DNA of 64,000 nucleotides from Pseudomonas koreensis. Its GTDB lineage: Bacteria; Pseudomonadota; Gammaproteobacteria; Pseudomonadales; Pseudomonadaceae. The notes under the pieces were generated by a model. The model made no database searches and had not been told where the DNA came from. It was given only the letters and a program-made list of their open reading frames with translations. The stretch is taken from NCBI RefSeq assembly GCF_012986595.1, contig NZ_JAAQYM010000007.1:418700-482699 (forward strand), read 5' to 3'. Shown piece by piece: positions 18,496 to 26,653 of this stretch (position 1 is its first letter; the number at the start of each line of letters is the position of its first letter). The position numbers were made by a program, and so were the translations under genes.

Positions 18496-20055
18496 ATGGA
18501 ATGGTTAGCGGATCCCACGGCCTGGTTAGGCTTGTTGACTCTGATCGTGCTGGAACTGGTGCTGGGTATCGACAACCTGGTGTTCATCGCGATCCTGGCG
18601 GACAAACTGCCGCCGCATCAGCGCGATCGCGCGCGGATTATCGGCCTGTCGCTGGCGCTGATCATGCGCCTGGGCCTGTTGGCGAGTATTTCCTGGCTGG
18701 TCACCCTCACGCAGCCGTTGTTCGAGGTGTTCGACAAGAGCTTCTCCGGCCGTGACCTGATCATGCTGTTCGGTGGTGTGTTCCTGTTGTTCAAGGCCAC
18801 CATGGAATTGCATGAGCGGCTTGAGGGGCATGTCGGCCAGCGCTCGAGCAACACCGCTTACGCGCTGTTCTGGCCGATCGTGGCGCAGATTGTCGTGCTC
18901 GACGCGGTGTTCTCGCTGGACGCGGTCATTACCGCAGTCGGCATGGTGGATGAACTGGCGGTGATGATGATCGCGGTGATCATTTCCATCGGTCTGATGA
19001 TCGTGGCCAGCAAGCCGCTGACCCGTTTCGTCAATGCCCACCCGACGGTGATCATGCTCTGTCTGGGCTTCCTGATGATGATCGGTTTTGCCCTGACCGC
19101 CGAAGGCCTGGGCTTCCACATCCCGAAAGGCTATCTGTACGCGGCGATTGGTTTCTCGATTCTGATCGAGGTGTTCAACCAGATCGCCCGGGCCCGGCGC
19201 AAACGTTCGATGCAAGGCCTGCGACCCATACGGGAGCGCACGGCCCACGCGGTGATGCGTCTGCTGGGCGGGCGCAAGCTGGAGGTGGAGGAGGTCGGCG
19301 AGGAAATCTCCGACCTGCTGGATGACGGCGAAGCACCGAGTGCGGAGCTGTTCGACCGCCGCGAGCGAGTGATGATCAGTGGCGTGCTGCAATTGGCGGA
19401 ACGTCCGATTCGGAACTTGATGACCGTACGTGCCGATGTCGACACCATCGATCTGGCCGACGACGCCGAGACGATTCGCACAAAATTGATGCACTCGTCG
19501 TATTCGCGTCTGCCGCTGATTCGCGACGGCGCGGTGGATGAACCGCTGGGCTTCGTGCACAAGAAGGAATTGCTCAAGGAGTATCTGGCCGGTACCGAGC
19601 CGAACCTGGAGCACTTGGCGCGCAAGACCATCAACCTGCTCGACAGTTATTCGATCCTCAATGCGCTGGAACAGATGCGCGCGGCCTCGACCCATATCGC
19701 CTTCGTGGTCAACGAGTTCGGTGACTTTGTCGGCGTGCTGACCATGACCGACATCCTTGAATCGATTGCCGGCGAATTGCCCGATGCCAGCGAAATCGAA
19801 GGTCCGGATGTGATCGAAGAGCAGGGCGGCTTTGTGGTCAGCGGCGCGTTGAACCTGACGCGTGTTCGCCAGCGCACTGGATTTGGCGCCGAACCGACCG
19901 AGGACTATCAAACCTTGGCCGGACTGGTGATGAGCCTGCTGGATCGCTTGCCGATGATTGGCGACCGGCTGCAGTACGCAGGTTGGCAAGTGACCGTCAA
20001 AGACGTTGAGGAACGACGGGTGACGCGGGTGTTGCTGGTGCGCGATCCCGCTTGA
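18496..20055 (+). CDS. TerC family membrane protein with CBS and CorC domains
   Basis: 519 aa, organised like E. coli YegH/YoaE. Residues 1-230 form a TerC-type domain of about seven helices with the acidic intramembrane motifs ELVLGIDNLVFI and VVLDAVFSLDAVITA. Then come a CBS pair (MTVRADVDTIDL ... HIAFVVNEFGDFVGVLTMTDILE) and a C-terminal CorC/HlyC domain (GFVVSGALNLTRV). TerC relatives have been linked to metal ion (Mn) efflux; nucleotide sensing by CBS is likely. The start MEWLADPTAWLG is preceded by a weak GAGAT. Confidence 0.85.
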   Translation: MEWLADPTAWLGLLTLIVLELVLGIDNLVFIAILADKLPPHQRDRARIIGLSLALIMRLGLLASISWLVTLTQPLFEVFDKSFSGRDLIMLFGGVFLLFKATMELHERLEGHVGQRSSNTAYALFWPIVAQIVVLDAVFSLDAVITAVGMVDELAVMMIAVIISIGLMIVASKPLTRFVNAHPTVIMLCLGFLMMIGFALTAEGLGFHIPKGYLYAAIGFSILIEVFNQIARARRKRSMQGLRPIRERTAHAVMRLLGGRKLEVEEVGEEISDLLDDGEAPSAELFDRRERVMISGVLQLAERPIRNLMTVRADVDTIDLADDAETIRTKLMHSSYSRLPLIRDGAVDEPLGFVHKKELLKEYLAGTEPNLEHLARKTINLLDSYSILNALEQMRAASTHIAFVVNEFGDFVGVLTMTDILESIAGELPDASEIEGPDVIEEQGGFVVSGALNLTRVRQRTGFGAEPTEDYQTLAGLVMSLLDRLPMIGDRLQYAGWQVTVKDVEERRVTRVLLVRDPA

Positions 20056-20070
20056 ATACGGATCTCCCCC

Positions 20071-20149
20071 TGTAGGAGCTGCGGCACGCTGCGATCTTTT
20101 GATTCTGTTTTTTAAGACCCAAAGATCGCAACGTGCCGCAGCGCCTACA
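20071..20149. repeat. REP pair covering the 3' end of the thioredoxin gene
   Basis: Arms TGTAGGAGCTGCGGCACGCTG and AACGTGCCGCAGCGCCTACA. The leftward gene at 20145-20588 takes its TAG stop from the terminal CTACA of the repeat. Confidence 0.85.
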
Positions 20150-20588
20150 TCGATATCGCGTGGTGTCGAAGTAACCGAGCGCGCGGGACGGTGCAAAGGT
20201 TACGAAAAGTGCGACGAAGCCATCCCAGGTCATGTCGTGGTTTCTGCACCACTACCGGTGCCCTGGTACCGCCAATATGCCGGGCAAAGTCCGCCGCCAG
20301 TGTTTCCTCCGTGCCAATTCCCTTGAGCTTTTTCACCAGCCTGCCGTCTTTGTAGAACAGCACTGTCGGCGTGCCAGTCACCAGCGGATGACGCGGCGAC
20401 TGGCTGGTGTTGAGCATGTAGATATTCGCCCGCAGCCGATACGGCTCGGCGATCTCACGAAACACAGGCCCGGCCCATTCGCAGGCGGGGCAGTGTTCGT
20501 TGGCGAAGTACAGGATCACCGGGCGCCAGGTTTTCAGGGCTTTGCGGTAGGTGTCAGGCAGGTCTGAAGCGCGAGTTGTCGAACTCAT
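20145..20588 (-). CDS. Thioredoxin-fold protein with CPAC motif
   Basis: 147 aa, cytoplasmic. The thioredoxin-like core is PVILYFANEHCPACEWAGPVFREIAEPYR, with active site CPAC instead of CGPC, and the cis-proline segment VTGTPTVLFYKDGRLVKKLKG. The last 35 residues are basic, look unrelated to the fold and end inside a REP, so the C-terminus may be a recent extension. AAGGAGG seven bases upstream supports the start. Partner unknown. Confidence 0.82.
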   Translation of the reverse strand: MSSTTRASDLPDTYRKALKTWRPVILYFANEHCPACEWAGPVFREIAEPYRLRANIYMLNTSQSPRHPLVTGTPTVLFYKDGRLVKKLKGIGTEETLAADFARHIGGTRAPVVVQKPRHDLGWLRRTFRNLCTVPRARLLRHHAISM

Positions 20589-20650
20589 GGGAGCCTCCTT
20601 GAAAAAGCACTGTTAGCGCTGCCGACGCTAATCCCAAGAGTGGCTTTTCT

Positions 20651-20672
20651 CTACTGTCAGAGTTGACAGTAG
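20651..20672. promoter_or_regulatory. Perfect 9-bp-arm palindrome, candidate activator site
   Basis: CTACTGTCA and TGACAGTAG flank GAGT. It has no T-run and lies 62 bp upstream of the leftward thioredoxin gene and about 180 bp upstream of a -24/-12-like element on the plus strand. It could be an upstream activating sequence for an RpoN activator or an operator for the leftward gene. Confidence 0.5.
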
Positions 20673-20843
20673 CGCATGCGCTTTTTCGGTGGGCGCGCAC
20701 TCAAATGTGGCCCGTGTACCCGAGCGGTGTGGCCCACGGTAGCGCTTGATAAAACTCACTGCGAGTTACACCTGCGCAACATTTTTCGCATCCTGTTGAT
20801 TCCAAAAACATTTCAACCCCCTACAGATTCCCTGCGTTTCCTG

Positions 20844-20859
20844 TGGCACACTTTCTGCT
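20844..20859 (+). promoter_or_regulatory. Candidate sigma54 (-24/-12) promoter for the ABC operon
   Basis: TGGCAC-ACTTT-CTGCT: GG and GC dinucleotides spaced by ten bases as RpoN requires, with one mismatch in the -12 element (CTGC for TTGC). It lies 67 bp before the binding-protein ATG. Confidence 0.5.
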
Positions 20860-20884
20860 GTCTATTCCGTAGTAACAAACCGTG

Positions 20885-20900
20885 TTCCGGTATAGCGGAA
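20885..20900. promoter_or_regulatory. Palindromic operator candidate for the IclR regulator
   Basis: TTCCGGTATAGCGGAA is palindromic except at one base pair. It lies 25 bp upstream of the transporter ATG. IclR-family operators are often short palindromes of this type, and an IclR gene lies in the cluster at 24492. Confidence 0.55.
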
Positions 20901-20925
20901 TAAACATCATCGTGGAGTGCTTGCC

Positions 20926-21774
20926 ATGCATCGCCGTCCTTCGTTGTTCAAAGCGTGTGTTTTTGTTCTTGCGGCTTCGTCCGCTGTCATGGGTATGGCC
21001 CAGGCAGCCGACAGCAAGCTCGACAGTGTTCTGGCCCGGGGCAAGCTGATTGTCGGTACCGGCAGCACTAATGCGCCATGGCACTTCCAGGGCGCCGACG
21101 GCAAGTTGCAGGGTTTTGATATCGACATCGCCAGGATGGTGGCCAAGGGGCTGTTCAATGACCCGAACAAAGTCGAGTTCGTGGTGCAGTCGTCCGATGC
21201 GCGGATTCCCAATCTGCTGACCGACAAAGTCGACATGAGCTGCCAGTTCATCACCGTCACCGCCAGCCGTGCGCAGCAAGTGGCGTTCACCTTGCCGTAC
21301 TACCGCGAAGGCGTCGGCCTGCTGCTGCCGGCCAACAGCAAGTACAAGGAAATCGAAGACCTGAAGGCCGCTGGCGACAGCGTCACCGTGGCGGTGCTGC
21401 AAAACGTGTATGCCGAAGAATTGGTGCACCAGGCCTTGCCCAAAGCCAAGGTCGATCAGTACGACAGCGTCGACCTGATGTATCAGGCGGTGAACTCCGG
21501 CCGCGCCGATGCCGCCGCCACCGATCAGTCATCGGTCAAATACCTGATGGTGCAGAACCCTGGCCGCTACCGCAGCCCGACTTACGCCTGGAGCCCGCAG
21601 ACCTACGCCTGCGCAGTCAAACGCGGCGATCAGGACTGGCTGAACTTCGTCAACACCACCCTGCATGAAGCCATGACCGGCGTCGAGTTTCCGACCTATG
21701 CCGCTTCGTTCAAGCAATGGTTCGGTGTCGATCTGCCGTCGCCGGCCATCGGTTTCCCAGTCGAATTCAAATGA
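20926..21774 (+). CDS. ABC transporter periplasmic binding protein (amino acid type)
   Basis: 282 aa with a Sec signal peptide (MHRRPSLFKACVFVLAASSAVMGMAQAA) and SBP family 3 signatures: GKLIVGTGSTNAPWHFQGADGKLQGFDIDIARMVAKGL, the ligand-site RIPNLLTDKVDMSCQFITVTASRAQQV, and DQSSVKYL. It should capture an amino acid-like solute. The context suggests an amino-sugar acid or D-amino acid. GTGGAG precedes the ATG at 20926. First gene of the importer operon. Confidence 0.92.
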   Translation: MHRRPSLFKACVFVLAASSAVMGMAQAADSKLDSVLARGKLIVGTGSTNAPWHFQGADGKLQGFDIDIARMVAKGLFNDPNKVEFVVQSSDARIPNLLTDKVDMSCQFITVTASRAQQVAFTLPYYREGVGLLLPANSKYKEIEDLKAAGDSVTVAVLQNVYAEELVHQALPKAKVDQYDSVDLMYQAVNSGRADAAATDQSSVKYLMVQNPGRYRSPTYAWSPQTYACAVKRGDQDWLNFVNTTLHEAMTGVEFPTYAASFKQWFGVDLPSPAIGFPVEFK

Positions 21775-21782
21775 TCCCGTGA

Positions 21783-21809
21783 GAGCGGGGCGCCTGAATC
21801 GCCCCGCTC
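21783..21809 (+). promoter_or_regulatory. Intercistronic mRNA hairpin
   Basis: GAGCGGGGCG and CGCCCCGCTC flank a 7-base loop just after the binding-protein stop, without a T-run. Such hairpins between a binding protein and its permeases usually protect the upstream mRNA and give higher levels of the binding protein. Confidence 0.7.
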
Positions 21810-21824
21810 AAGGTACTGCTGACC

Positions 21825-22487
21825 ATGAACTATCAGTTGAACTTTGCCGCCGTGTGGCGCGATTTCGACACCTTGCTGGCGGGGCTCGGTCTGGGCCTTG
21901 AACTGGCGCTGGTATCGATCGCCATCGGCTGCGTGATCGGCCTGCTGATGGCGTTTGCCTTGCTGTCGAAGCATCGCGCCTTGCGGGTGCTGGCTTCGGT
22001 GTACGTCACGGTGGTGCGCAACACGCCGATTCTGGTGTTGATTCTGTTGATCTACTTTGCCTTGCCAAGCCTGGGGATCCGCCTGGACAAGATCCCCTCG
22101 TTCATCATTACGTTGTCGCTGTATGCCGGGGCCTATCTGACCGAAGTGTTCCGTGGTGGTTTGCTGAGCATCCCCAAAGGCCAGCGTGAAGCGGGGTTGG
22201 CGATCGGTCTCGGTGAATGGCAAGTCAAGGCCTACGTCACCGTGCCGGTGATGTTGCGCAATGTGTTGCCGGCGCTGTCGAACAACTTCATTTCGCTGTT
22301 CAAGGACACCTCGCTGGCCGCCGCGATCGCGGTGCCGGAGCTGACGTATTACGCGCGCAAGATCAACGTCGAGAGCTACCGGGTGATTGAAACCTGGCTG
22401 GTGACCACGGCGTTGTATGTCGCGGCCTGTTACCTCATTGCCATGCTGCTGCGTTACCTCGAGCAGCGTCTGGCGATTCGCCGATAG
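21825..22487 (+). CDS. Amino acid ABC transporter permease 1
   Basis: 220-aa inner membrane protein of the HisM/GltJ family with about five helices. The EAA loop reads GQREAGLAIGLGEWQVKAYVTVPVMLRNVLPAL, and VRNTPILVLILLIYFALP is the family signature. It pairs with the next permease as a heterodimer, energised by the ATPase at 23156. Confidence 0.92.
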   Translation: MNYQLNFAAVWRDFDTLLAGLGLGLELALVSIAIGCVIGLLMAFALLSKHRALRVLASVYVTVVRNTPILVLILLIYFALPSLGIRLDKIPSFIITLSLYAGAYLTEVFRGGLLSIPKGQREAGLAIGLGEWQVKAYVTVPVMLRNVLPALSNNFISLFKDTSLAAAIAVPELTYYARKINVESYRVIETWLVTTALYVAACYLIAMLLRYLEQRLAIRR

Positions 22488-22496
22488 GAGGCTGCG

Positions 22497-23159
22497 ATGT
22501 ACGAATCTCCCAGTTGGTTGCATGAATTATGGGTGGCCCGCGAGACGTTGCTGCAGGGTTTCCTGACCAGCGTGCAGGTGTCGGCACTAGCGATTCTGTT
22601 CGGCACGTTGCTAGGCGTTGTCACCGGTCTGGTGCTGACTTACGGCAAATTCTGGATGCGCGCGCCGTTCCGCTTTTACGTCGACCTGATTCGCGGCACG
22701 CCGGTGTTTGTGCTGGTGCTGGCCTGCTTTTATATGGCGCCGGCGCTGGGTTGGCAGATCAGCGCATTTCAGGCCGGTGCATTGGGCCTGACGCTGTTCT
22801 GCGGCTCGCACGTTGCCGAGATTGTGCGCGGGGCCTTGCAGGCACTGCCACGCGGGCAGATGGAAGCGAGCAAGGCAATCGGTCTGACGTTTTATCAGTC
22901 CCTCGGTTACGTGCTGCTGCCACAGGCACTGCGGCAGATCCTGCCGACGTGGGTCAACTCGTCCACCGAAATCGTCAAGGCATCGACCTTGCTCTCGGTG
23001 ATCGGCGTCGCCGAATTGCTGCTCAGCACCCAACAGATCATCGCCCGGACCTTCATGACTCTGGAGTTCTACCTGTTCGCCGGTTTTCTGTTTTTCGTCA
23101 TCAACTACGGCATCGAATTACTCGGCCGGCACATTGAAAAGCGGGTGGCCCTGCCATGA
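22497..23159 (+). CDS. Amino acid ABC transporter permease 2
   Basis: 220 aa, second HisM-type permease, with the signature DLIRGTPVFVLVLACFYMAP and the EAA loop GQMEASKAIGLTFYQSLGYVLLPQALRQILP. It starts 10 bp after permease 1 with GGAGG upstream, and its stop overlaps the ATPase start (ATGA). Confidence 0.92.
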   Translation: MYESPSWLHELWVARETLLQGFLTSVQVSALAILFGTLLGVVTGLVLTYGKFWMRAPFRFYVDLIRGTPVFVLVLACFYMAPALGWQISAFQAGALGLTLFCGSHVAEIVRGALQALPRGQMEASKAIGLTFYQSLGYVLLPQALRQILPTWVNSSTEIVKASTLLSVIGVAELLLSTQQIIARTFMTLEFYLFAGFLFFVINYGIELLGRHIEKRVALP

Positions 23160-23953
23160 CTCAAGCTCAAGTTTCCAACGTTCAGAACGACCAGCCGCTG
23201 CTGGACATCCGTGGCCTGCACAAGCAGTACGGTGCAGTCGAAGTGCTCAAGGGCGTCGACCTGAGCATGCAGCGCGGCAACGTCGTGACGTTGATCGGCT
23301 CCAGCGGCTCGGGCAAGACCACGCTGCTGCGCTGCGTGAACATGCTCGAAGAATTCCAGGGCGGGCAGATCCTGCTCGACGGCGAGTCCATCGGCTACGA
23401 CGAAGTCGGTGGCAAGCGCGTGCGTCACGCCGAAAAAGTCATCGCCCGCCATCGCGCAATGACCGGCATGGCCTTCCAGCAATTCAATCTGTTCCCGCAC
23501 CTGAGCGCGTTGCAGAACGTCACCCTGGGGCTGCTCAAGGTGAAGAAGATGCACAAGGACGAAGCCGTGGTGCTGGCCGAGAAATGGCTGGAACGCGTCG
23601 GCCTGCTGGAACGGCGCAATCACTTTCCCGGGCAGTTGTCCGGCGGTCAGCAACAGCGCGTGGCGATTGCCCGGGCGATCGCGATGAACCCGAGCCTGAT
23701 GCTGTTCGACGAAGTCACCTCGGCCCTCGATCCGGAGCTGGTCGGCGAAGTGCTCAACGTGATCAAGGGCCTGGCCGAAGACGGCATGACCATGTTGCTG
23801 GTGACCCACGAGATGCGCTTTGCCTTTGAGGTTTCGGACAAGATCGTTTTCATGAATCAGGGGCGGATCGAAGAGCAGGGGCCTCCCAAGGAACTGTTCG
23901 AACGCCCGCAATCGCCGCGCCTGGCTGAGTTTCTCAAAAGCACGCGGTTTTAA
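23156..23953 (+). CDS. Amino acid ABC transporter ATP-binding protein
   Basis: 265 aa, GlnQ/HisP type: Walker A GSSGSGKTT (about residue 43), Q-loop FQQFNLFPHLSALQNV, signature LSGGQQQRVAIARAIA, Walker B LMLFDEVTSALDPE, and H-loop THEMRFAFEV. The Walker B Glu is present. Translationally coupled to the permease upstream. Confidence 0.94.
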   Translation: MTQAQVSNVQNDQPLLDIRGLHKQYGAVEVLKGVDLSMQRGNVVTLIGSSGSGKTTLLRCVNMLEEFQGGQILLDGESIGYDEVGGKRVRHAEKVIARHRAMTGMAFQQFNLFPHLSALQNVTLGLLKVKKMHKDEAVVLAEKWLERVGLLERRNHFPGQLSGGQQQRVAIARAIAMNPSLMLFDEVTSALDPELVGEVLNVIKGLAEDGMTMLLVTHEMRFAFEVSDKIVFMNQGRIEEQGPPKELFERPQSPRLAEFLKSTRF

Positions 23954-23983
23954 TTTTTTGCTTTGTAATCAGGAGAAGTACCC

Positions 23984-24373
23984 ATGAGCATTACCCGTTA
24001 CGGCACCGGCAGCACCGCCGCCGGCGGCCAGCCCCGTCCATTCGCTCGCGCCGTTGAAGCGGATGGCTGGCTGCACGTGTCCGGCCAGGTGCCGGCGGTG
24101 GATGGCGAGATCATCGTTGGCGGCATCGTCGAGCAAACTCACCAAACCATGAAAAACCTGATCGCGATTCTCGAAGAGGCCGGTTATGGCCTGGAAGACG
24201 TGGTGCGGGCCGGGGTGTGGCTGGACGATCCGCGGGATTTCAGCAGCTTCAACAAGGTCTTCGGCGAATACTTCAAACCTGAACACGCCCCGGCACGGGC
24301 CTGTGTGCAGGCGAGCATGATGGTCGATTGCAAAGTCGAGATCGATTGCATCGCCTACAAGAAAAAGGCCTGA
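23984..24373 (+). CDS. RidA/YjgF family enamine-imine deaminase
   Basis: 129 aa. RidA proteins hydrolyse reactive enamine/imine intermediates released by PLP dehydratases. The catalytic arginine is kept in APARACVQASMM, with LHVSGQVPAVDG and EDVVRAGVWLDDP as family motifs. Its place between an importer and a PLP dehydratase-like enzyme suggests it clears the enamine made from the imported substrate. Confidence 0.9.
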   Translation: MSITRYGTGSTAAGGQPRPFARAVEADGWLHVSGQVPAVDGEIIVGGIVEQTHQTMKNLIAILEEAGYGLEDVVRAGVWLDDPRDFSSFNKVFGEYFKPEHAPARACVQASMMVDCKVEIDCIAYKKKA

Positions 24374-24387
24374 TTCTCGCTGGCTCT

Positions 24388-24479
24388 TGTAGGAGCTGCC
24401 GAAGGCTGCGATCTTTTGGCAATTTTGGATGCACCACAAAGGCAAGATCAAAAGATCGCAGCCTGCGGCAGCTCCTGCA
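24388..24479. repeat. REP pair between ridA-like and iclR genes
   Basis: Arms TGTAGGAGCTGCCGAAGGCTG and CAGCCTGCGGCAGCTCCTGCA. The right edge abuts the ribosome site of the IclR gene. Confidence 0.9.
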
Positions 24480-24491
24480 GAGGAATTTTGA

Positions 24492-25268
24492 GTGAGTACT
24501 GACATGACCGAAGACACCATCAAACGCCGGGCCCGCGGTCTTGATCGGGCGTTCGATATTCTCGATTTCCTCAAGGAAATCGGCCAGCCGCTGCGCCCCA
24601 ACGACATCGCCAACGGCATCGGCAGCCCGAAATCCACGGTCTACGAACTGGTTGCGTCGCTGCTCGAACGACGGATTCTGGAACCGGTGGGCAAGGATGG
24701 GCACGTCTATCTCGGTCGCCAGTTGTACTTCCTCGGGCAGGCGCATCTGCGTCATTTCGACCTCAGTCGCGAGGCCGATCACGCCTTGCAAGAGATCGTC
24801 AGCCAGACCCGGGAAACCGCGCAGATGTGCCTGCTCAACGGGCGCAAATACACGGTGGCGCTGATGAAGGAGGGCGAGCGGCATTTCCGCATTTCTTCCG
24901 ACATCGGCGAAAACGCGCCGATCCCGTGGACCGCTTCCGGGCGCCTGCTGCTGGCGCACCTTAGCGATCAACAGATCATCGACCTGATCGACGAAGACGA
25001 CTACATCCTGCCCGACGGCGAACGCCTGCCGCTGGAGCGCTTTCTGGCGGAGATCCGTCAGGCCGGCATCGACGGCTTCTTCTCGTTCGACAGCGTCGCC
25101 GACACCTTCACCCATTGCTTCGCCGCGCCGGTCAAAGATCCCGGCGGCGTTGCCATTTGCACCCTGTGCATCGTCGCCCCACGGGCCGATGCGAAGAACA
25201 ATTACGACGACTATCGCCGAGTGCTGATCGACAGCGCCAACAGCCTCGCCCGGCGAATCAACGAATAA
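24492..25268 (+). CDS. IclR family transcriptional regulator
   Basis: 258 aa. N-terminal winged helix (RAFDILDFLKEIGQPLRPNDIANGIGSPKSTVYELVASLLERRIL), then an IclR effector domain (PWTASGRLLLAHLSDQQ, CFAAPVKDPGGVAICTLCIVAP). The GTG at 24492 is favoured because AGAGGA ends seven bases before it; an ATG lies at 24504. It probably controls the surrounding catabolic genes; the palindrome at 20885 is the best candidate site. Confidence 0.9.
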   Translation: MSTDMTEDTIKRRARGLDRAFDILDFLKEIGQPLRPNDIANGIGSPKSTVYELVASLLERRILEPVGKDGHVYLGRQLYFLGQAHLRHFDLSREADHALQEIVSQTRETAQMCLLNGRKYTVALMKEGERHFRISSDIGENAPIPWTASGRLLLAHLSDQQIIDLIDEDDYILPDGERLPLERFLAEIRQAGIDGFFSFDSVADTFTHCFAAPVKDPGGVAICTLCIVAPRADAKNNYDDYRRVLIDSANSLARRINE

Positions 25269-25308
25269 CCGCGGCTGCCTGCCGGCCGCGACAGTGAGGA
25301 GTTCGACC

Positions 25309-26523
25309 ATGACGACTGCCATCAATTCTGCTGTGGAAAAGGGCGACGCCGCCATCGGCGCGCATCTGGTGCGTGACGTCAGCCTGCCGGCGCTGGTGCT
25401 GCACCGCGAGGCGCTGGAGCACAACATTCGCTGGATGCAGAAGTTCGTCAGCGACAGCGGCGCGGAGCTGGCGCCCCACGGCAAGACCAGCATGACCCCG
25501 GCCCTGTTCAAGCGTCAGCTCGACGCCGGGGCCTGGGGCGTCACCCTCGCCAGCGCCACGCAGACCCGCGCCGCGTATGCCCACGGCGTGCGCCGGGTGT
25601 TGATGGCCAACCAACTGGTCGGCACGCCGAACATGGCGCTGATTGCCGATCTGCTGGCGGACCCGGCGTTCGAGTTCTATTGCATGGTCGATCACCCGGA
25701 CAACGTTGCCGACCTTGGCGCCTACTTCGCCTCGTGCGGGGTCAAGTTGAACGTGATGATCGAGTACGGCGTGGTCGGCGGCCGTTGCGGTTGCCGCAGC
25801 GAGCAGGAAGTCATCGAACTGGCCAAGGCGATCAACGCGCAACCGGCGCTGGCCCTGACGGGTATCGAAGGCTACGAAGGGGTGATCCACGGCGATCACG
25901 CCGTCAGCGGCATTCGCGAATTTGCCGCGTCGCTGGTGCGCCTGGCGGTGCAACTGCAAGACAGCGGCGCATTCGCCATTCCCAAGCCGATCATTACCGC
26001 CTCTGGTTCGGCGTGGTACGACCTGATCGCCGAGTCGTTCGAAACACAGAACGCGAGCGGACGCTTCCTCAGCGTGCTGCGCCCGGGCAGTTATGTGGCC
26101 CACGACCATGGCATCTACAAGGAAGCGCAGTGCTGCGTGCTTGATCGTCGCAGCGACCTGCATGAAGGCCTGCGCCCGGCGCTGGAAGTCTGGGCGCATG
26201 TGCAATCGCTGCCGCAGCCGGGGTTTGCGGTGATCGCCCTCGGCAAGCGCGACGTGGCGTTCGACGCCGGACTGCCGGTGCCGTTGCTGCGCTACAAGGC
26301 CGGTGTGCTGCCGGCGCTGGGCGACGATGTCGGTGCTTGCAAGGTCACGGCGGTGATGGACCAGCACGCGTTCATGACCGTGGCGCCGGGGGTTGAGCTG
26401 CGGGTGGGCGATATCATTTCCTTCGGCACTTCGCACCCGTGCCTGACGTTCGACAAGTGGCGGGTGGGGTTGCTGGTGGATGAGCAGTTGACGGTGGTCG
26501 AGAGCATGGAGACCTGTTTCTAA
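25309..26523 (+). CDS. DSD1-family PLP enzyme, possible D-glucosaminate dehydratase
   Basis: 404 aa, fold-type III PLP enzyme of the D-threonine aldolase/D-serine dehydratase (DSD1) family. The PLP lysine is in LAPHGKTSMTP. C-terminal metal ligands H-x-C occur in FGTSHPCLTFDKW, with MDQHAFM nearby. Family members deaminate D-serine, 3-hydroxyaspartate or D-glucosaminate, or cleave D-threonine. The RidA upstream and KDG-kinase-like gene downstream favour D-glucosaminate, which gives 2-keto-3-deoxygluconate. Start at 25309 with GTGAGGAG upstream; the next gene is 130 bp away after a REP pair. Confidence 0.85.
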   Translation: MTTAINSAVEKGDAAIGAHLVRDVSLPALVLHREALEHNIRWMQKFVSDSGAELAPHGKTSMTPALFKRQLDAGAWGVTLASATQTRAAYAHGVRRVLMANQLVGTPNMALIADLLADPAFEFYCMVDHPDNVADLGAYFASCGVKLNVMIEYGVVGGRCGCRSEQEVIELAKAINAQPALALTGIEGYEGVIHGDHAVSGIREFAASLVRLAVQLQDSGAFAIPKPIITASGSAWYDLIAESFETQNASGRFLSVLRPGSYVAHDHGIYKEAQCCVLDRRSDLHEGLRPALEVWAHVQSLPQPGFAVIALGKRDVAFDAGLPVPLLRYKAGVLPALGDDVGACKVTAVMDQHAFMTVAPGVELRVGDIISFGTSHPCLTFDKWRVGLLVDEQLTVVESMETCF

Positions 26524-26546
26524 GGTCCGATACCGAGGCGCGGCCA

Positions 26547-26611
26547 ATCGCGAGCAGGCTCACTCCTACAGTTGAAACGCGTTCCCCTGTAGGAGTGAGC
26601 CTGCTCGCGAT
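26547..26611. repeat. REP pair, tail-to-tail orientation
   Basis: ATCGCGAGCAGGCTCACTCC then TGTAGGAGTGAGCCTGCTCG, with the outer ends being the GCGAT sides, opposite to the other pairs of this family except 37881. Confidence 0.9.
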
Positions 26612-26653
26612 GAGGGCCGCTCAAACACCAGCGAATCAGCAGAGACACACCCG

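Noticed and set aside
18526..20196. Leftward open frame of 556 codons opposite the TerC/CBS gene
   Set aside because: Arg/His/Gln-rich antisense translation without family features; the plus-strand gene is clear.
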